From NCBI GenBank assembly GCA_030690405.1, contig JAUYGU010000069.1, positions 1 to 40,410 of the forward strand: 40,410 bases of DNA. The letters run 5' to 3'. A program made the position numbers and the translations under genes. The notes beneath the pieces were generated by a model. That model worked only from the letters and a program-made list of their open reading frames with translations, had not been told where the DNA came from and searched no databases. This document shows positions 31,557 to 39,311 of this stretch, piece after piece. The number at the start of each line of letters is the position of its first letter. The first letter of the stretch is position 1. This DNA is from Dehalococcoidia bacterium (GTDB taxonomy: Bacteria > Chloroflexota > Dehalococcoidia > SM23-28-2 > RBG-16-64-32).

Positions 31557-32027
31557 GTGACCGACAGCATCCACGAAGGCGCACTCGACGGCTCCGGCCT
31601 GACCCTGGCCATCGTCGTCTCGCGCTTCAACGAGTTCGCGACGGGGAAGCTGCTGGCGGGGGCGCAGGAGGCGGCCGAACGCTACGGTGTCGCCCGACAC
31701 GAGGTGTTCTGGGTGCCCGGCTCCTTCGAGATTCCTATCGTCGCCAAACGGCTCGCGGAGAGCGGCCGCTACCACGCCATCGTCTGTCTGGGCGCGGTGG
31801 TCCGCCACGAGACGGCGCACTTCGAGTACGTGGCCGGGCAGGCCGCCGAGGGGATCCAGCGGGCGGCGCTGGACACCGGCGTCCCCTGCATCTTCGGCGT
31901 CCTCACCTGCGACAGCGAAGAGCAGGCGCTGGAGCGCGCCGGCGGCAAGCACGGCAACAAGGGGTTCGAGGCCGTCGAGACGGCGGTCCGCGTCGCGAAC
32001 CTGCTGCGCGACCTGCCGGCGGACTAG
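31557..32027 (+). CDS. ribH: 6,7-dimethyl-8-ribityllumazine synthase
   Basis: RibH condenses the two precursors from RibBA and RibD into the lumazine used by RibE. The 156-residue protein shows GLTLAIVVSRFNEFATGKLL, VFWVPGSFEIPIVAKRLAE, the conserved VCLGAVVRHETAHFEYVAGQ and IFGVLTCDSEEQALERAGGK. Length is that of the icosahedral-type enzymes. The start is the GTG at 31557. It completes the pathway apart from the phosphatase step, which no gene here clearly supplies. Confidence 0.95.
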   Translation: MTDSIHEGALDGSGLTLAIVVSRFNEFATGKLLAGAQEAAERYGVARHEVFWVPGSFEIPIVAKRLAESGRYHAIVCLGAVVRHETAHFEYVAGQAAEGIQRAALDTGVPCIFGVLTCDSEEQALERAGGKHGNKGFEAVETAVRVANLLRDLPAD

Positions 32028-32034
32028 CGGCTGG

Positions 32035-32823
32035 CTAGCGCCTCAAGTCCCTCCAGTAGGTGCGTGAGATAGCCACCGGCCGGAAGCCAAGCGCTGCGTA
32101 CATGTTCTTCGGGGTGTCCGCCGTATCGGCAGCGATGACGACGGCTCCCGCGCCGTGGGCGCGACAGTCCGCCACGCAATGGTGGATGAGCGCCGTGGCC
32201 AGCCCGCGATGGCGGAACTCCGGATGAGTGAACAGGTCTTCCACCTGGCCCACACCGTCCACCCCCTCCCACGAGGCCAGGTACGCCCGCGGCTGCCCAT
32301 CGGCCCAGGCCAGCCAGTAGCGGACGGGCGGCGTCTTGGCGCGCCTGGTCCGCACCATCTGCTCGGCGACGGCCATGTCGGCGCCGCCGGGGATCTTGTC
32401 CGCGTACTCGCGCCAGTCGATCTCGTGCAGCGACGAGTAGGCCTGCCAGTCCGCTTCGCTCTCCACCGGCCGAATGTCGCACGGGTTCGGCGCGCCGGCG
32501 GTCTCCCCCTCAAGGAGCATCACCAGCGTGTCCTTCCGCTCGTAGCCTTCGAGGGCGAGGCGGGCCTCGAACTCGGGCGGCGCCGCAAAGTCGATCCGGA
32601 ACTGGCGGTGCGGGCAGCCTGCGTACTCGCGGTCGGCGCGGGCCATCAGGACCTCGATCTCGTCCGGCGCGGAGGCGTTCACGGCCACGACCTGGTTGGC
32701 GTCGCGGATGCGCGGTACCGACGGGTTGCGGATGAACGTCGCGCCATCGGCCGCCGATCGCTCGTTGCCCAGCGCCATCCAGCCGTAGTCGGTCGCCACG
32801 GCGCGCCTCGTGAGGTCTGACAT
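32035..32823 (-). CDS. GNAT-family N-acetyltransferase
   Basis: The 262-residue protein has a C-terminal GNAT core with the acetyl-CoA-binding motif VEDLFTHPEFRHRGLATALI and the later AAVIAADTADTPKNMYAALGF-type tail (here VIAADTADTPKNMYAALG). The N-terminal half is a second, degenerate GNAT-like half (MALGNERSAADGATFIRNPS, VVAVNASAPDEIEVLMARAD). The substrate is unknown. The ATG lies four bases after the phosphatase stop, so it is the third gene of a minus-strand operon that starts with the nitroreductase. It converges with ribH. Confidence 0.8.
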   Translation of the reverse strand: MSDLTRRAVATDYGWMALGNERSAADGATFIRNPSVPRIRDANQVVAVNASAPDEIEVLMARADREYAGCPHRQFRIDFAAPPEFEARLALEGYERKDTLVMLLEGETAGAPNPCDIRPVESEADWQAYSSLHEIDWREYADKIPGGADMAVAEQMVRTRRAKTPPVRYWLAWADGQPRAYLASWEGVDGVGQVEDLFTHPEFRHRGLATALIHHCVADCRAHGAGAVVIAADTADTPKNMYAALGFRPVAISRTYWRDLRR

Positions 32824-32827
32824 GGGC

Positions 32828-34864
32828 CTATTCGGCCCGCCCGTACAGCCGCTCCCGCAGGTCTTCCACCACGTTCGTGCCGTCCAGCCGCAGGTGCCGC
32901 GGGTTGAAGCGCTCGTCGTGGACGGAGACGACGAGCTTCGCCGGGTCGGCGTCCACGGGCAGGGGCAGCCCGGCCACGCCGAAGGCGTCCGTCTTCGCTT
33001 CCGCCAGCACCCCCCGCTCAGGCTGAGCCTGTCGAAGCCGCTCCCCGAGCACGCGCACCTCGGCTCCCGCCACCGGCGGCTGCTCGCCGTGGGCGTCGGC
33101 GTCGTTCTCCACCACGGTGACGGTCACGGTGCGGCCGTCCATCGCGGCCTCCAGCGTGACGTCCATGTCCAGCAGGTATACGAGCGGCGCCGGGACGACG
33201 GCCTTTAGGCCGGCGTCCAGCACCGCCTGCACCTGGTTCGCCGCCAGCGACGTGTCGATGGGCGCCATCCCGTGGTCGGCCGTGACCACGAACAGCGTCG
33301 AGTCCAGAAGGCCGCGCTGCTCCATCAGCGAGAGGATCTCGCCGATGCGCTTATCCGTCTCGATGAGCGCAGTGCGTATCGCGTCGGCGTGGGGGCCGTA
33401 GTCGTGGCCGACGGCGTCCGTGAGGGCGAACTCCTGGTAGGTGAACTTCGGCGGCGGGTGGTCCTCGTCGCCGAACAGCATCAGCGCCTGCGCCAGCCCC
33501 TGCGTGTCGATCCGTGAGTAGCGGTAGACGCCCTCCTGGCCGTCTTCCCGCCAGCGCGAACTCGTGTCCTCGTAGCGGGCGTGCGAGAACTCCCTGATCC
33601 GCTCCGCGTCGCCGACCAGCCGCCGCTCCAGTGAGGCGTGAGCGGCGCCCCGCGTGCAGGGCTCGTTGATGGATGCCGTGAGCGCGCCCTGCCGGCCGTC
33701 CCAACGGCCGAAGGCGCGGTGGACGGCTTCGTACAGCGTCTCGAAGCCGTCGGCGAGGAACTTCGCGGTGTCGAACAGCATCCCCTGCGGCGCCACAGTC
33801 TCGCGCGTCTCCCGCAGGTAGTAGGCCGGGTTGACGATGTCGTGGTGGCCGCACCAGGCGCCGCTCCCCAGCGCGTTGTGGCTGGGCCAGGTGATCGTCG
33901 GGAAGTTGACCGTCGTCCCGTAGCGGAACATCACGCCGCCTTCGACCAGCCTCCGCAGGTTGGGGATCGACTCGGCGTCCTTCTCCAGCCTCTCCTGGAG
34001 CTCCGTGTTGCTGATGCCGTCCATCAGCATGATGTAGACCCGCTCCGGCGTTCGCCGCAGCTCGCCTTCGCCGTCGCGGTCGAGGATCTCCTCGATGGGC
34101 CTGCCGTCCTGCCGCTTCAGGTAGACGTCCGGCGCGACGCCGCGCTCGCTGGAGGTGCGGCCGCTGCTGTCCATCCCGTCGATCAGCGGCAGGCCGAGGA
34201 GGAGCGCCAGGGTGGGCGCGACGTCCACCTGGGCGCAGACCGCGTCCGTCACGCCTGGCTTAACGCCGGGCCCCGAGAGGACGAGCGGCGCCCGCGACTG
34301 AACGACGTCCAGGGCGCCGTGCTGCCCGGGCTGCCGGCCGAAGGCGTACGACTTAGGGCTGATGACGATGTCCGGCGCGTTGGGGCTATCGAAGAGCTGG
34401 GCAATGCGCTCCATCGCCAGAGGGTAGCTCAGATGCTCCGGCTCCACGAACGCCTGCGCCGGGTCCGTGCCGGAGTAGCCGGACTTCGCCCCCGCCTCCA
34501 GCTCCTGCGCCAGCGTCGCCAGCGCCGTTGGGTCCTGGTTGGCGATCGGGTCCTCCCCGATCCTCTCGATGACGCGATAGGCGTAGCCGGACGGACGTCC
34601 GCCCGTCTGGGCGCCGCCGTCGTCGTAGAAGCGCTGGAAGCGGACCATCCCGCGTGCCGCCCACACCTCGTAGGCGCCCTGCCGGTCCACGCCCTCCTCG
34701 TCCGGCCCCGGCCGATAGGTGACGACGAGGTCCGTCTGCGGCCCGCGCACCGGGTCGGTCAGCAGCGCCGCGATGGCGCGGTTGCCGGACTCCTCCTGGT
34801 TGGCGTCCAGCCCCTGGCCGCCGGGCCGCTCCGGCGCGGCGATGCGCTCCTCCTTGATCGCCAT
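32828..34864 (-). CDS. alkaline phosphatase superfamily protein with apparently permuted domain order
   Basis: The 678-residue protein has the NPP-type phosphodiesterase metal and nucleophile motifs: YIMLMDGISN (Asp282), the Thr in VNFPTITWPSH (321-329), DAVGHDYGP (483-491) and VTADHGM (528-533). But the part that normally follows, ending APLVLSGPG and DVAPTLALLLGLP, comes before them (residues 182-227). A carboxypeptidase-regulatory-like domain closes the C-terminus (about 575-660). Residues 608-617 come from a dispersed repeat. The ATG at 34864 overlaps the nitroreductase stop in TGATG. There is no signal peptide, so it may be cytoplasmic. Confidence 0.75.
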   Translation of the reverse strand: MAIKEERIAAPERPGGQGLDANQEESGNRAIAALLTDPVRGPQTDLVVTYRPGPDEEGVDRQGAYEVWAARGMVRFQRFYDDGGAQTGGRPSGYAYRVIERIGEDPIANQDPTALATLAQELEAGAKSGYSGTDPAQAFVEPEHLSYPLAMERIAQLFDSPNAPDIVISPKSYAFGRQPGQHGALDVVQSRAPLVLSGPGVKPGVTDAVCAQVDVAPTLALLLGLPLIDGMDSSGRTSSERGVAPDVYLKRQDGRPIEEILDRDGEGELRRTPERVYIMLMDGISNTELQERLEKDAESIPNLRRLVEGGVMFRYGTTVNFPTITWPSHNALGSGAWCGHHDIVNPAYYLRETRETVAPQGMLFDTAKFLADGFETLYEAVHRAFGRWDGRQGALTASINEPCTRGAAHASLERRLVGDAERIREFSHARYEDTSSRWREDGQEGVYRYSRIDTQGLAQALMLFGDEDHPPPKFTYQEFALTDAVGHDYGPHADAIRTALIETDKRIGEILSLMEQRGLLDSTLFVVTADHGMAPIDTSLAANQVQAVLDAGLKAVVPAPLVYLLDMDVTLEAAMDGRTVTVTVVENDADAHGEQPPVAGAEVRVLGERLRQAQPERGVLAEAKTDAFGVAGLPLPVDADPAKLVVSVHDERFNPRHLRLDGTNVVEDLRERLYGRAE
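33014..33043. repeat. dispersed repeat inside a coding sequence
   Basis: The sequence CCGCTCAGGCTGAGCC followed by TGTCGAAGCCG matches, in reverse orientation, the widespread genomic repeat built around GCTTCGACAGGCTCAGCC found in several high-GC bacterial genomes. Here it is in frame and adds about ten residues (RLRQAQPER) to the phosphatase. It forms AGGCTGAGCCT, a near-perfect palindrome. Recognition is from memory of the motif. Confidence 0.6.
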
Positions 34865-35370
34865 CAGTCGCTCCTCTCTGTCCAGCGCTCCTCGTGGACG
34901 AACTCGTCCAGCTCTACGCGCTTCCTGCCCATGCTCATAGGGACCGCCGGGTTGGGGTAACCCAGCGCTAGGACGACGACGACCCGGTAGTCCTCCGGTA
35001 GGCCCAGGACGCCCTTGACGCAGGGCTGGTCGTGCATCGAGCAGGGGCAGGAGGCGATACCCATGGACCAGGCCGCCACCATCATGTTCTGGGCCGCCCG
35101 GCCGGCGTCGAAGTCGCTGCCGGTGGAGGGGGCGCAGATGGCGATGCCGGCGGCGGCGGCGGGCAGGTGCTGCGCGAATTGCGCGCAGGCCGCCACCTCC
35201 TCCCGCCGCTCGCGTTCCCTCAGGACCACGAGACGCACCGGCTGGGTGTTCTTGGAGCTGCCCGCCATCCGCCCAGCCTGCAGGACCCTTCGCAGCGTCT
35301 CCTCGTCTATAGGCTTGTCCAGGTACGCCCGCGTGTCCCTCTTGCTGACGATGCACTGGTACGCTTCCAT
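34864..35370 (-). CDS. nitroreductase-family protein
   Basis: The 168-residue FMN-binding protein has the short nitroreductase pattern: CIVSKRDTRAYLDKPIDEET, QAGRMAGSSKNTQPVRLVVL, AAGIAICAPSTGSDFDAGRA and LGLPEDYRVVVVLALGYPNP. Members reduce nitro groups, quinones or other electron acceptors using NAD(P)H, with FMN bound between subunits. The Cys-rich CPCSMHDQPCVK is an unusual feature of this protein. The ATG at 35370 has AGGAGG five bases upstream. It begins the three-gene operon with the phosphatase and the GNAT. Confidence 0.82.
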   Translation of the reverse strand: MEAYQCIVSKRDTRAYLDKPIDEETLRRVLQAGRMAGSSKNTQPVRLVVLRERERREEVAACAQFAQHLPAAAAGIAICAPSTGSDFDAGRAAQNMMVAAWSMGIASCPCSMHDQPCVKGVLGLPEDYRVVVVLALGYPNPAVPMSMGRKRVELDEFVHEERWTERSD

Positions 35371-35507
35371 CGACTCCTCCTGGTGGTGCGATTCACGTTG
35401 GTGGCGCCGGGGCCCGCCAATCGCGCTGGTAATGCTACAGGAACGGACGCTTCGGCGCACGCTGTCGCCGTGTGACCTCCGTCACGGGTGGGTGGAGGTA
35501 GTTCCGC

Positions 35508-35513
35508 TATAAT
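35508..35513 (+). promoter_or_regulatory. -10 element of a leaderless gene
   Basis: TATAAT ends six bases before the ATG of the holin-like gene. A transcript starting at the usual distance would begin at or next to the A of the ATG. Confidence 0.6.
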
Positions 35514-35519
35514 ACCGCC

Positions 35520-35963
35520 ATGTCGCGCGTCATGGTGACGTACTGGTCGAACACGGAGCCGCCCTGGGACAGGGATGTCCCCTGGATAGTGCGCTTCGCG
35601 GTGCGCTGGGGGATCACGATGGTGGGCTTCCTGGCTGCGGCCTGGATCGTCCGCGGCGTGGATATAGGCGGCTGGGCATCCCTTCTGCCGGCGGCCGCTA
35701 TCTTCGTGGTGGTGCGGGCGCTGCTGCGGCCGCTGCTGATCTTCCTGACCTGTCCCCTTCAGCTCCTCACCCTGGGGCTGTTCATCTTCGTCGTGAACGC
35801 CCTCGTCCTCGCATTCACGGACTGGGCCTGCGACTGGTTGGGGATCGAGTTCAACGTGGACGGCTTCATCGCCGCCTTCCTGGGGGCGCTGGTGATATCC
35901 GCCGTCTCCTTCTGCCTCTCCCGCTTCCTCCGCCGCAACCCGATCGTGCCCCGCCCCGCCTAG
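35520..35963 (+). CDS. phage holin-like 4-TM membrane protein
   Basis: The 147-residue protein has four predicted membrane helices: WGITMVGFLAAAWIV, ASLLPAAAIFVVVRALLRPL, LLTLGLFIFVVNALVLAF and FIAAFLGALVISAVSFCLS, in the PF04020 mycobacterial four-TMS holin-like pattern. Despite the name the family is chromosomal and widespread, and its function is unclear. There is no phage context here. Translation is likely leaderless. A T-containing hairpin follows the gene. Confidence 0.85.
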   Translation: MSRVMVTYWSNTEPPWDRDVPWIVRFAVRWGITMVGFLAAAWIVRGVDIGGWASLLPAAAIFVVVRALLRPLLIFLTCPLQLLTLGLFIFVVNALVLAFTDWACDWLGIEFNVDGFIAAFLGALVISAVSFCLSRFLRRNPIVPRPA

Positions 35964-35973
35964 CGGCGGAAGG

Positions 35974-35991
35974 GGCGCGCTCCGGCGCGCC
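35974..35991 (+). terminator. terminator after the holin-like gene
   Basis: GGCGCGC and GCGCGCC pair with a TCCG loop and are followed by TGTTTCGAGTTT. It separates this gene from the convergent elongation-factor-like gene. Confidence 0.65.
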
Positions 35992-36020
35992 TGTTTCGAG
36001 TTTGGAGGGGAGCGCCGGGG

Positions 36021-36281
36021 CTACGCGCTGACCTTGTACACGTGGTCGCCGCCGCGGCAGCGGTCATTCACCTTGATGCCGATCTTGTCCCCGGGACCGG
36101 CCTCCTCCACACTGTCACGGTCTATCTGCATGCTGTCCACCAGCTGCTCAAGATCGGTGGTGTGGCCCTTGATGCGGATCGTATCGCCGACCCGGAGCTT
36201 GGCCGTCAGGTCTATTCCCGCCACGCTTATCTTGGCGAAATAGTCCACCACGCGGCCGACCTCTTCCTCTTCTTCGGCCAT
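36021..36281 (-). CDS. elongation-factor-like (EF-Tu domain 2-type) protein
   Basis: The 86-residue protein is a single beta-barrel: VGRVVDYFAKISVAGIDLTA, KLRVGDTIRIKGHTTDLEQL, VDSMQIDRDSVEEAGPGDKI and GIKVNDRCRGGDHVYKVS, resembling the second domain of translation GTPases. It has no GTPase domain. Such stand-alone proteins occur in archaea and some bacteria, with unknown function. The ATG at 36281 has AAGGAGG about nine bases upstream and starts the normal MAEEEEEV sequence; an in-frame ATG at 36308 adds an Arg-rich leader. Confidence 0.8.
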   Translation of the reverse strand: MAEEEEEVGRVVDYFAKISVAGIDLTAKLRVGDTIRIKGHTTDLEQLVDSMQIDRDSVEEAGPGDKIGIKVNDRCRGGDHVYKVSA

Positions 36282-36372
36282 GGCGCTTGTCCTCCTTCGT
36301 CTACGCACTAATTCCGCCTGATTTTACCCCCGTTGTACGGGCCCTTCAACCGTCCCGAAAGCGAAATGACAA

Positions 36373-36394
36373 GGCCGCGGCGTAAGCCGCGGCC
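36373..36394 (-). terminator. terminator after the GGDEF/HD-GYP gene
   Basis: GGCCGCGGC and GCCGCGGCC form a perfect 9-bp stem with a GTAA loop. On the minus strand it is followed by TTGTCATTTCGCTTTC. Confidence 0.65.
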
Positions 36395-36418
36395 TAAAGG
36401 GTGTCCAAGTCCCGACGC

Positions 36419-37984
36419 CTAAGCGCTCTCGACCGCTGCCGCCTGCCTCTCTCGCTCCTGCGTTCGCTTCGTCGTCGGGCCGTAGCTGTCGTTCTCCTCG
36501 TACATCCCTTCCGGGCTGCGCCGGACCATCACGAGGAACGCCTCAACCACGGCCGGGTCGAACTGGGTCCCGGAGTTGCCCTCGATCTCGATGCAGGCCT
36601 GGTCGCGGGACATCGCCTGGCGGTAAGGCCGGCGCGAGGTCATGGCGTCGTAGGCGTCCACCACGCCGAACACGCGCGCCCCCAGCGGTATCTCCTCCTT
36701 GGCCAGGCCCCTGGGGTAGCCCCGGCCATCGCAGCGCTCGTGGTGGGCCCAGACGATCTCCGCGGCGTCGCGCAGGAAGTCGATCCCCTTCAGGATCTCG
36801 TAGCCCAGCTCCGAATGGCGGCGCATGTCCTTCCACTCCGCTTCGTCCAGGGGAGCCGCCTTCCGCAGGATGCTGTCCGCGACGCCTATCTTGCCGATGT
36901 CGTGGAGGGCAGCGGCGTACTCGATCTCCAGCACCTGCTGTTCGCTCAGGCCCATTTCGCGGGCGACGGCGGCCGCCATGCGGGCCACCCGCCGCGCGTG
37001 GCGGTGTGTCATCTTGTCGCGAATGTCCAGGGCGGTGCTCAGCACCTCCACCACCGCGGACGACAGCCGGTTGTCCCCGGAGCCGCGCCTGCCGCGGTCG
37101 AACCCCTTGCGCTCCAGCTTGTTGGCGTACAGCTTGGCGTCCGCCCAGTGGATGACCTCTTCCAGGTCGGTACCGCCCCAGGGATAGCCGCCGATGCCGA
37201 TGGAGACGCCGAGGTAGATGCTGGCGTGACCGTTCTCCCAGAGTGGCGCCGCGTTGAGCTGGTCCCATATCTTCCAGGCCATCTGGTCCGCTTGCCGGCG
37301 GTCCGCGTTCGGCATGATCACGGCGAACTCATCGCCGCCCAGGCGGGCCGTCACGGCCTTCGGCCCGGCCGTCCGGTTCAGCGCGCGGCCGAACTGCCGC
37401 AGGATGACGTCGCCGACCTGGTGGCCGAACTCGTCGTTTATCGCCTTCAGGTCATCGACATCGATCATGATGACGGAGAGCTGTCTGCGCGTGCGCTCCG
37501 CCGTCTCCAGCTCCTCCTGCAGGCGCCCATAGAAGACGCGGCGGTTCTGCAGCTGGGTCAGGTCGTCGCGGGAGGCGATGTCCTGCAGCTTTGCCTGCCG
37601 CTCCATGAATAGCTCAGTGGAGTGCGTACGCTCCTTCTGTACGCGTCGCTGCGTCCAGCGCAGTAGCACCTCCGCAGCGAAAGCCAGGTAGACCAGGAAT
37701 CCCCCCGTCCCGGCCCATACTTGCCAGCTGCTCTGGGAGGTCTCCAGCGCGAAGAGGACGCCGAACGCGCAGAGGATCGAAACAACGCTTGCTACACGGA
37801 GCACGAGGAACGCGCGCCCGACGGGGTTCGCCACATTTTGGGCGTGCATCGTGGGATTCTGGTCGAGGGCGGCGCCGGCGCGGTCCCCGTCCGCGGCGCC
37901 GGTCAGCCAGTCCTCCTCTGCCGGCGCTTCGGCCATCGGCGCGGCAGCCACCAGTGTTTCAGCGGAGCTCTCCTCAAGAGTCAT
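36419..37984 (-). CDS. membrane GGDEF - HD-GYP protein (c-di-GMP turnover)
   Basis: The 521-residue protein has two membrane helices (about 58-80 and 89-108), a GGDEF domain (RLGGDEFAVI at 214-223) that makes cyclic-di-GMP, and an HD-GYP domain (AALHDIGKIGV at 358-368, HHERCDGRGYP at 414-424) that degrades it. Both sets of catalytic motifs look intact. The RxxD inhibitory site normally five residues before GGDEF is not visible. A bifunctional protein would set local c-di-GMP levels. GGAGGG lies upstream of the ATG, and paired direct repeats precede the gene. Confidence 0.9.
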   Translation of the reverse strand: MTLEESSAETLVAAAPMAEAPAEEDWLTGAADGDRAGAALDQNPTMHAQNVANPVGRAFLVLRVASVVSILCAFGVLFALETSQSSWQVWAGTGGFLVYLAFAAEVLLRWTQRRVQKERTHSTELFMERQAKLQDIASRDDLTQLQNRRVFYGRLQEELETAERTRRQLSVIMIDVDDLKAINDEFGHQVGDVILRQFGRALNRTAGPKAVTARLGGDEFAVIMPNADRRQADQMAWKIWDQLNAAPLWENGHASIYLGVSIGIGGYPWGGTDLEEVIHWADAKLYANKLERKGFDRGRRGSGDNRLSSAVVEVLSTALDIRDKMTHRHARRVARMAAAVAREMGLSEQQVLEIEYAAALHDIGKIGVADSILRKAAPLDEAEWKDMRRHSELGYEILKGIDFLRDAAEIVWAHHERCDGRGYPRGLAKEEIPLGARVFGVVDAYDAMTSRRPYRQAMSRDQACIEIEGNSGTQFDPAVVEAFLVMVRRSPEGMYEENDSYGPTTKRTQERERQAAAVESA

Positions 37985-38110
37985 ACACTCACACCCTCCG
38001 CCCCCTCGTTGCTATGGACTCCATCACTGCCAGCGTCAGGTTTGGCGCGGCTCTCATCAGCTTAGACGGGGGCAGTTACATTACACGTTACAGGGCGTGG
38101 GTAAATACTG

Positions 38111-38151
38111 GGTTCACTTAGCGTAGACGTCGGTTAACTTAACGTAAGGAC
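38111..38151. repeat. paired 18-20-bp direct repeats upstream of the c-di-GMP gene
   Basis: GGTTCACTTAGCGTAGAC (38111-38128) and GGTTAACTTAACGTAAGGAC (38132-38151) are imperfect repeats with a 21-bp period, two helical turns. On the minus strand they lie upstream of the GGDEF/HD-GYP gene (start 37984), with TTTACC and TAATGT as a possible promoter between. The right copy overlaps the last codons of the neighbouring glycosyltransferase. Confidence 0.45.
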
Positions 38152-39308
38152 GGCGTGCCCAGCGCCAGCCTCCAGAGCAACGCGGCCGTCTCCAACCCTA
38201 TCGCTAGCGACATCTTGGAGCGCCCGTGCTGGCGGTTCACGAAGTTCACCGGCACCTCCGCGATGGAGTACCCCTCTCGCCAGCAGAGATAGTTCATCTC
38301 AATCTGAAACGCGAAGCCCCGGCAGCGGACCTCCTCCAGCGGCAGCGCCTCCAGCACCCGCCGGCGCCAGCACTTGAAGCCGCCGGTCACGTCATGCACC
38401 GGCACGCCCAGGAGCGTCCGGCAGGCCAGGCTCGTCCCCTCGCTTACCAGGCGCCGGTACCAGGGCCAGCCCGTCGTCTTCCCCCCTGCCACGTACCGCG
38501 AGCCGATCACCATGTCCGCCGCCGCCGCCGCCGCCGCCAGCCGCGGCAGCGCCGCCGGGTCGTGCGAGAGGTCGCAGTCCATCTGGATTACCAGCTCCGC
38601 GCCCAACCTGACCGCCTCCCGGAACCCGTCCACGTATGCCGTCCCCAGCCCCAGCTTCCCGCCCCGCGATAGGAGGTGCACCCGCGGCTCCCGCTCCGCT
38701 CTCGCCCTCACCAGCCCGCCGGTGCCGTCCGGGGAGGCGTCATCCACGACCAGCACTTCGTAGGATGGCCCCTGCTCCAGCACGGCATCGATCAGCCTCT
38801 CCACGTTCTGCGCCTCGTTGTAGGTTGGTACGACCACGATCTTGCGTCCGCTTGATGGCGCCGCCGGGGTCATCGCGCGCGGGGGCGGCGCCGGCGGCCG
38901 CCACGTCCAGAGCGCGTTGAGGCCGTAGTTCACGCTCGCCGCCGCGCCGATCGCGATCAGGTTCGCGACGAGGTAGTTCAGTCCCGGCCAGGCCACCAGC
39001 AGCAGCAGCAGGCCCAGGTTCAGCACCGCCGCCGTGGCCGCCGTCACGTGGAACGCCAGCCCCCGCGTCCACCAGGGCCGCCGCTGACGCTCCTTGTGGA
39101 ACGTCCAGGCGTCGTTCAGCAGGAAGTTGTTCCAGAGGGCGGTCTCGATCGCCAGCGCGCTGGCAGCCGCCAACGGAAACCCCGCGCCCTCCTTCAGCAG
39201 CCACAGCACCCCGCTGTTCACCCCCACGCCCGTCGCGCCGACCAGCGCGAAGCGCGCCACCCGTGGCAGGGGCGCGTCCCTCAGCCTGCGCAGCAGCCCC
39301 GCGGCCAC
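38139..39308 (-). CDS. GtrA - family 2 glycosyltransferase fusion (polyprenyl-phosphate sugar synthase type)
   Basis: The 389-residue protein starts with a GtrA-like four-helix membrane domain (about 1-140: FALVGATGVGVNSGVLWLLK, ALWNNFLLNDAWTF, VANLIAIGAAASVNYGLNAL). A GT2 domain follows (about 150-385: KIVVVPTYNEAQNVERLIDA, VLVVDDASPDG, QMDCDLSHDP, GFAFQIEMNYLCWREGY). The GT2 part looks like dolichol/polyprenol-phosphate-mannose synthase. In known fusions GtrA usually follows GT2; here the order is reversed. The GTG at 39308 lies three bases after the upstream gene's stop, so it is part of an envelope-glycan operon. Confidence 0.85.
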   Translation of the reverse strand: MAAGLLRRLRDAPLPRVARFALVGATGVGVNSGVLWLLKEGAGFPLAAASALAIETALWNNFLLNDAWTFHKERQRRPWWTRGLAFHVTAATAAVLNLGLLLLLVAWPGLNYLVANLIAIGAAASVNYGLNALWTWRPPAPPPRAMTPAAPSSGRKIVVVPTYNEAQNVERLIDAVLEQGPSYEVLVVDDASPDGTGGLVRARAEREPRVHLLSRGGKLGLGTAYVDGFREAVRLGAELVIQMDCDLSHDPAALPRLAAAAAAADMVIGSRYVAGGKTTGWPWYRRLVSEGTSLACRTLLGVPVHDVTGGFKCWRRRVLEALPLEEVRCRGFAFQIEMNYLCWREGYSIAEVPVNFVNRQHGRSKMSLAIGLETAALLWRLALGTPSLR

Positions 39309-39311
39309 CGG

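Noticed and set aside
35520..35963. Prophage based on the holin-like protein
   Set aside because: No other phage gene is present, and this family is a common chromosomal membrane protein.
36401..37612. Long plus-strand frame opposite the GGDEF/HD-GYP gene
   Set aside because: It is antisense to conserved catalytic motifs and is low-complexity, so it is treated as a shadow frame.
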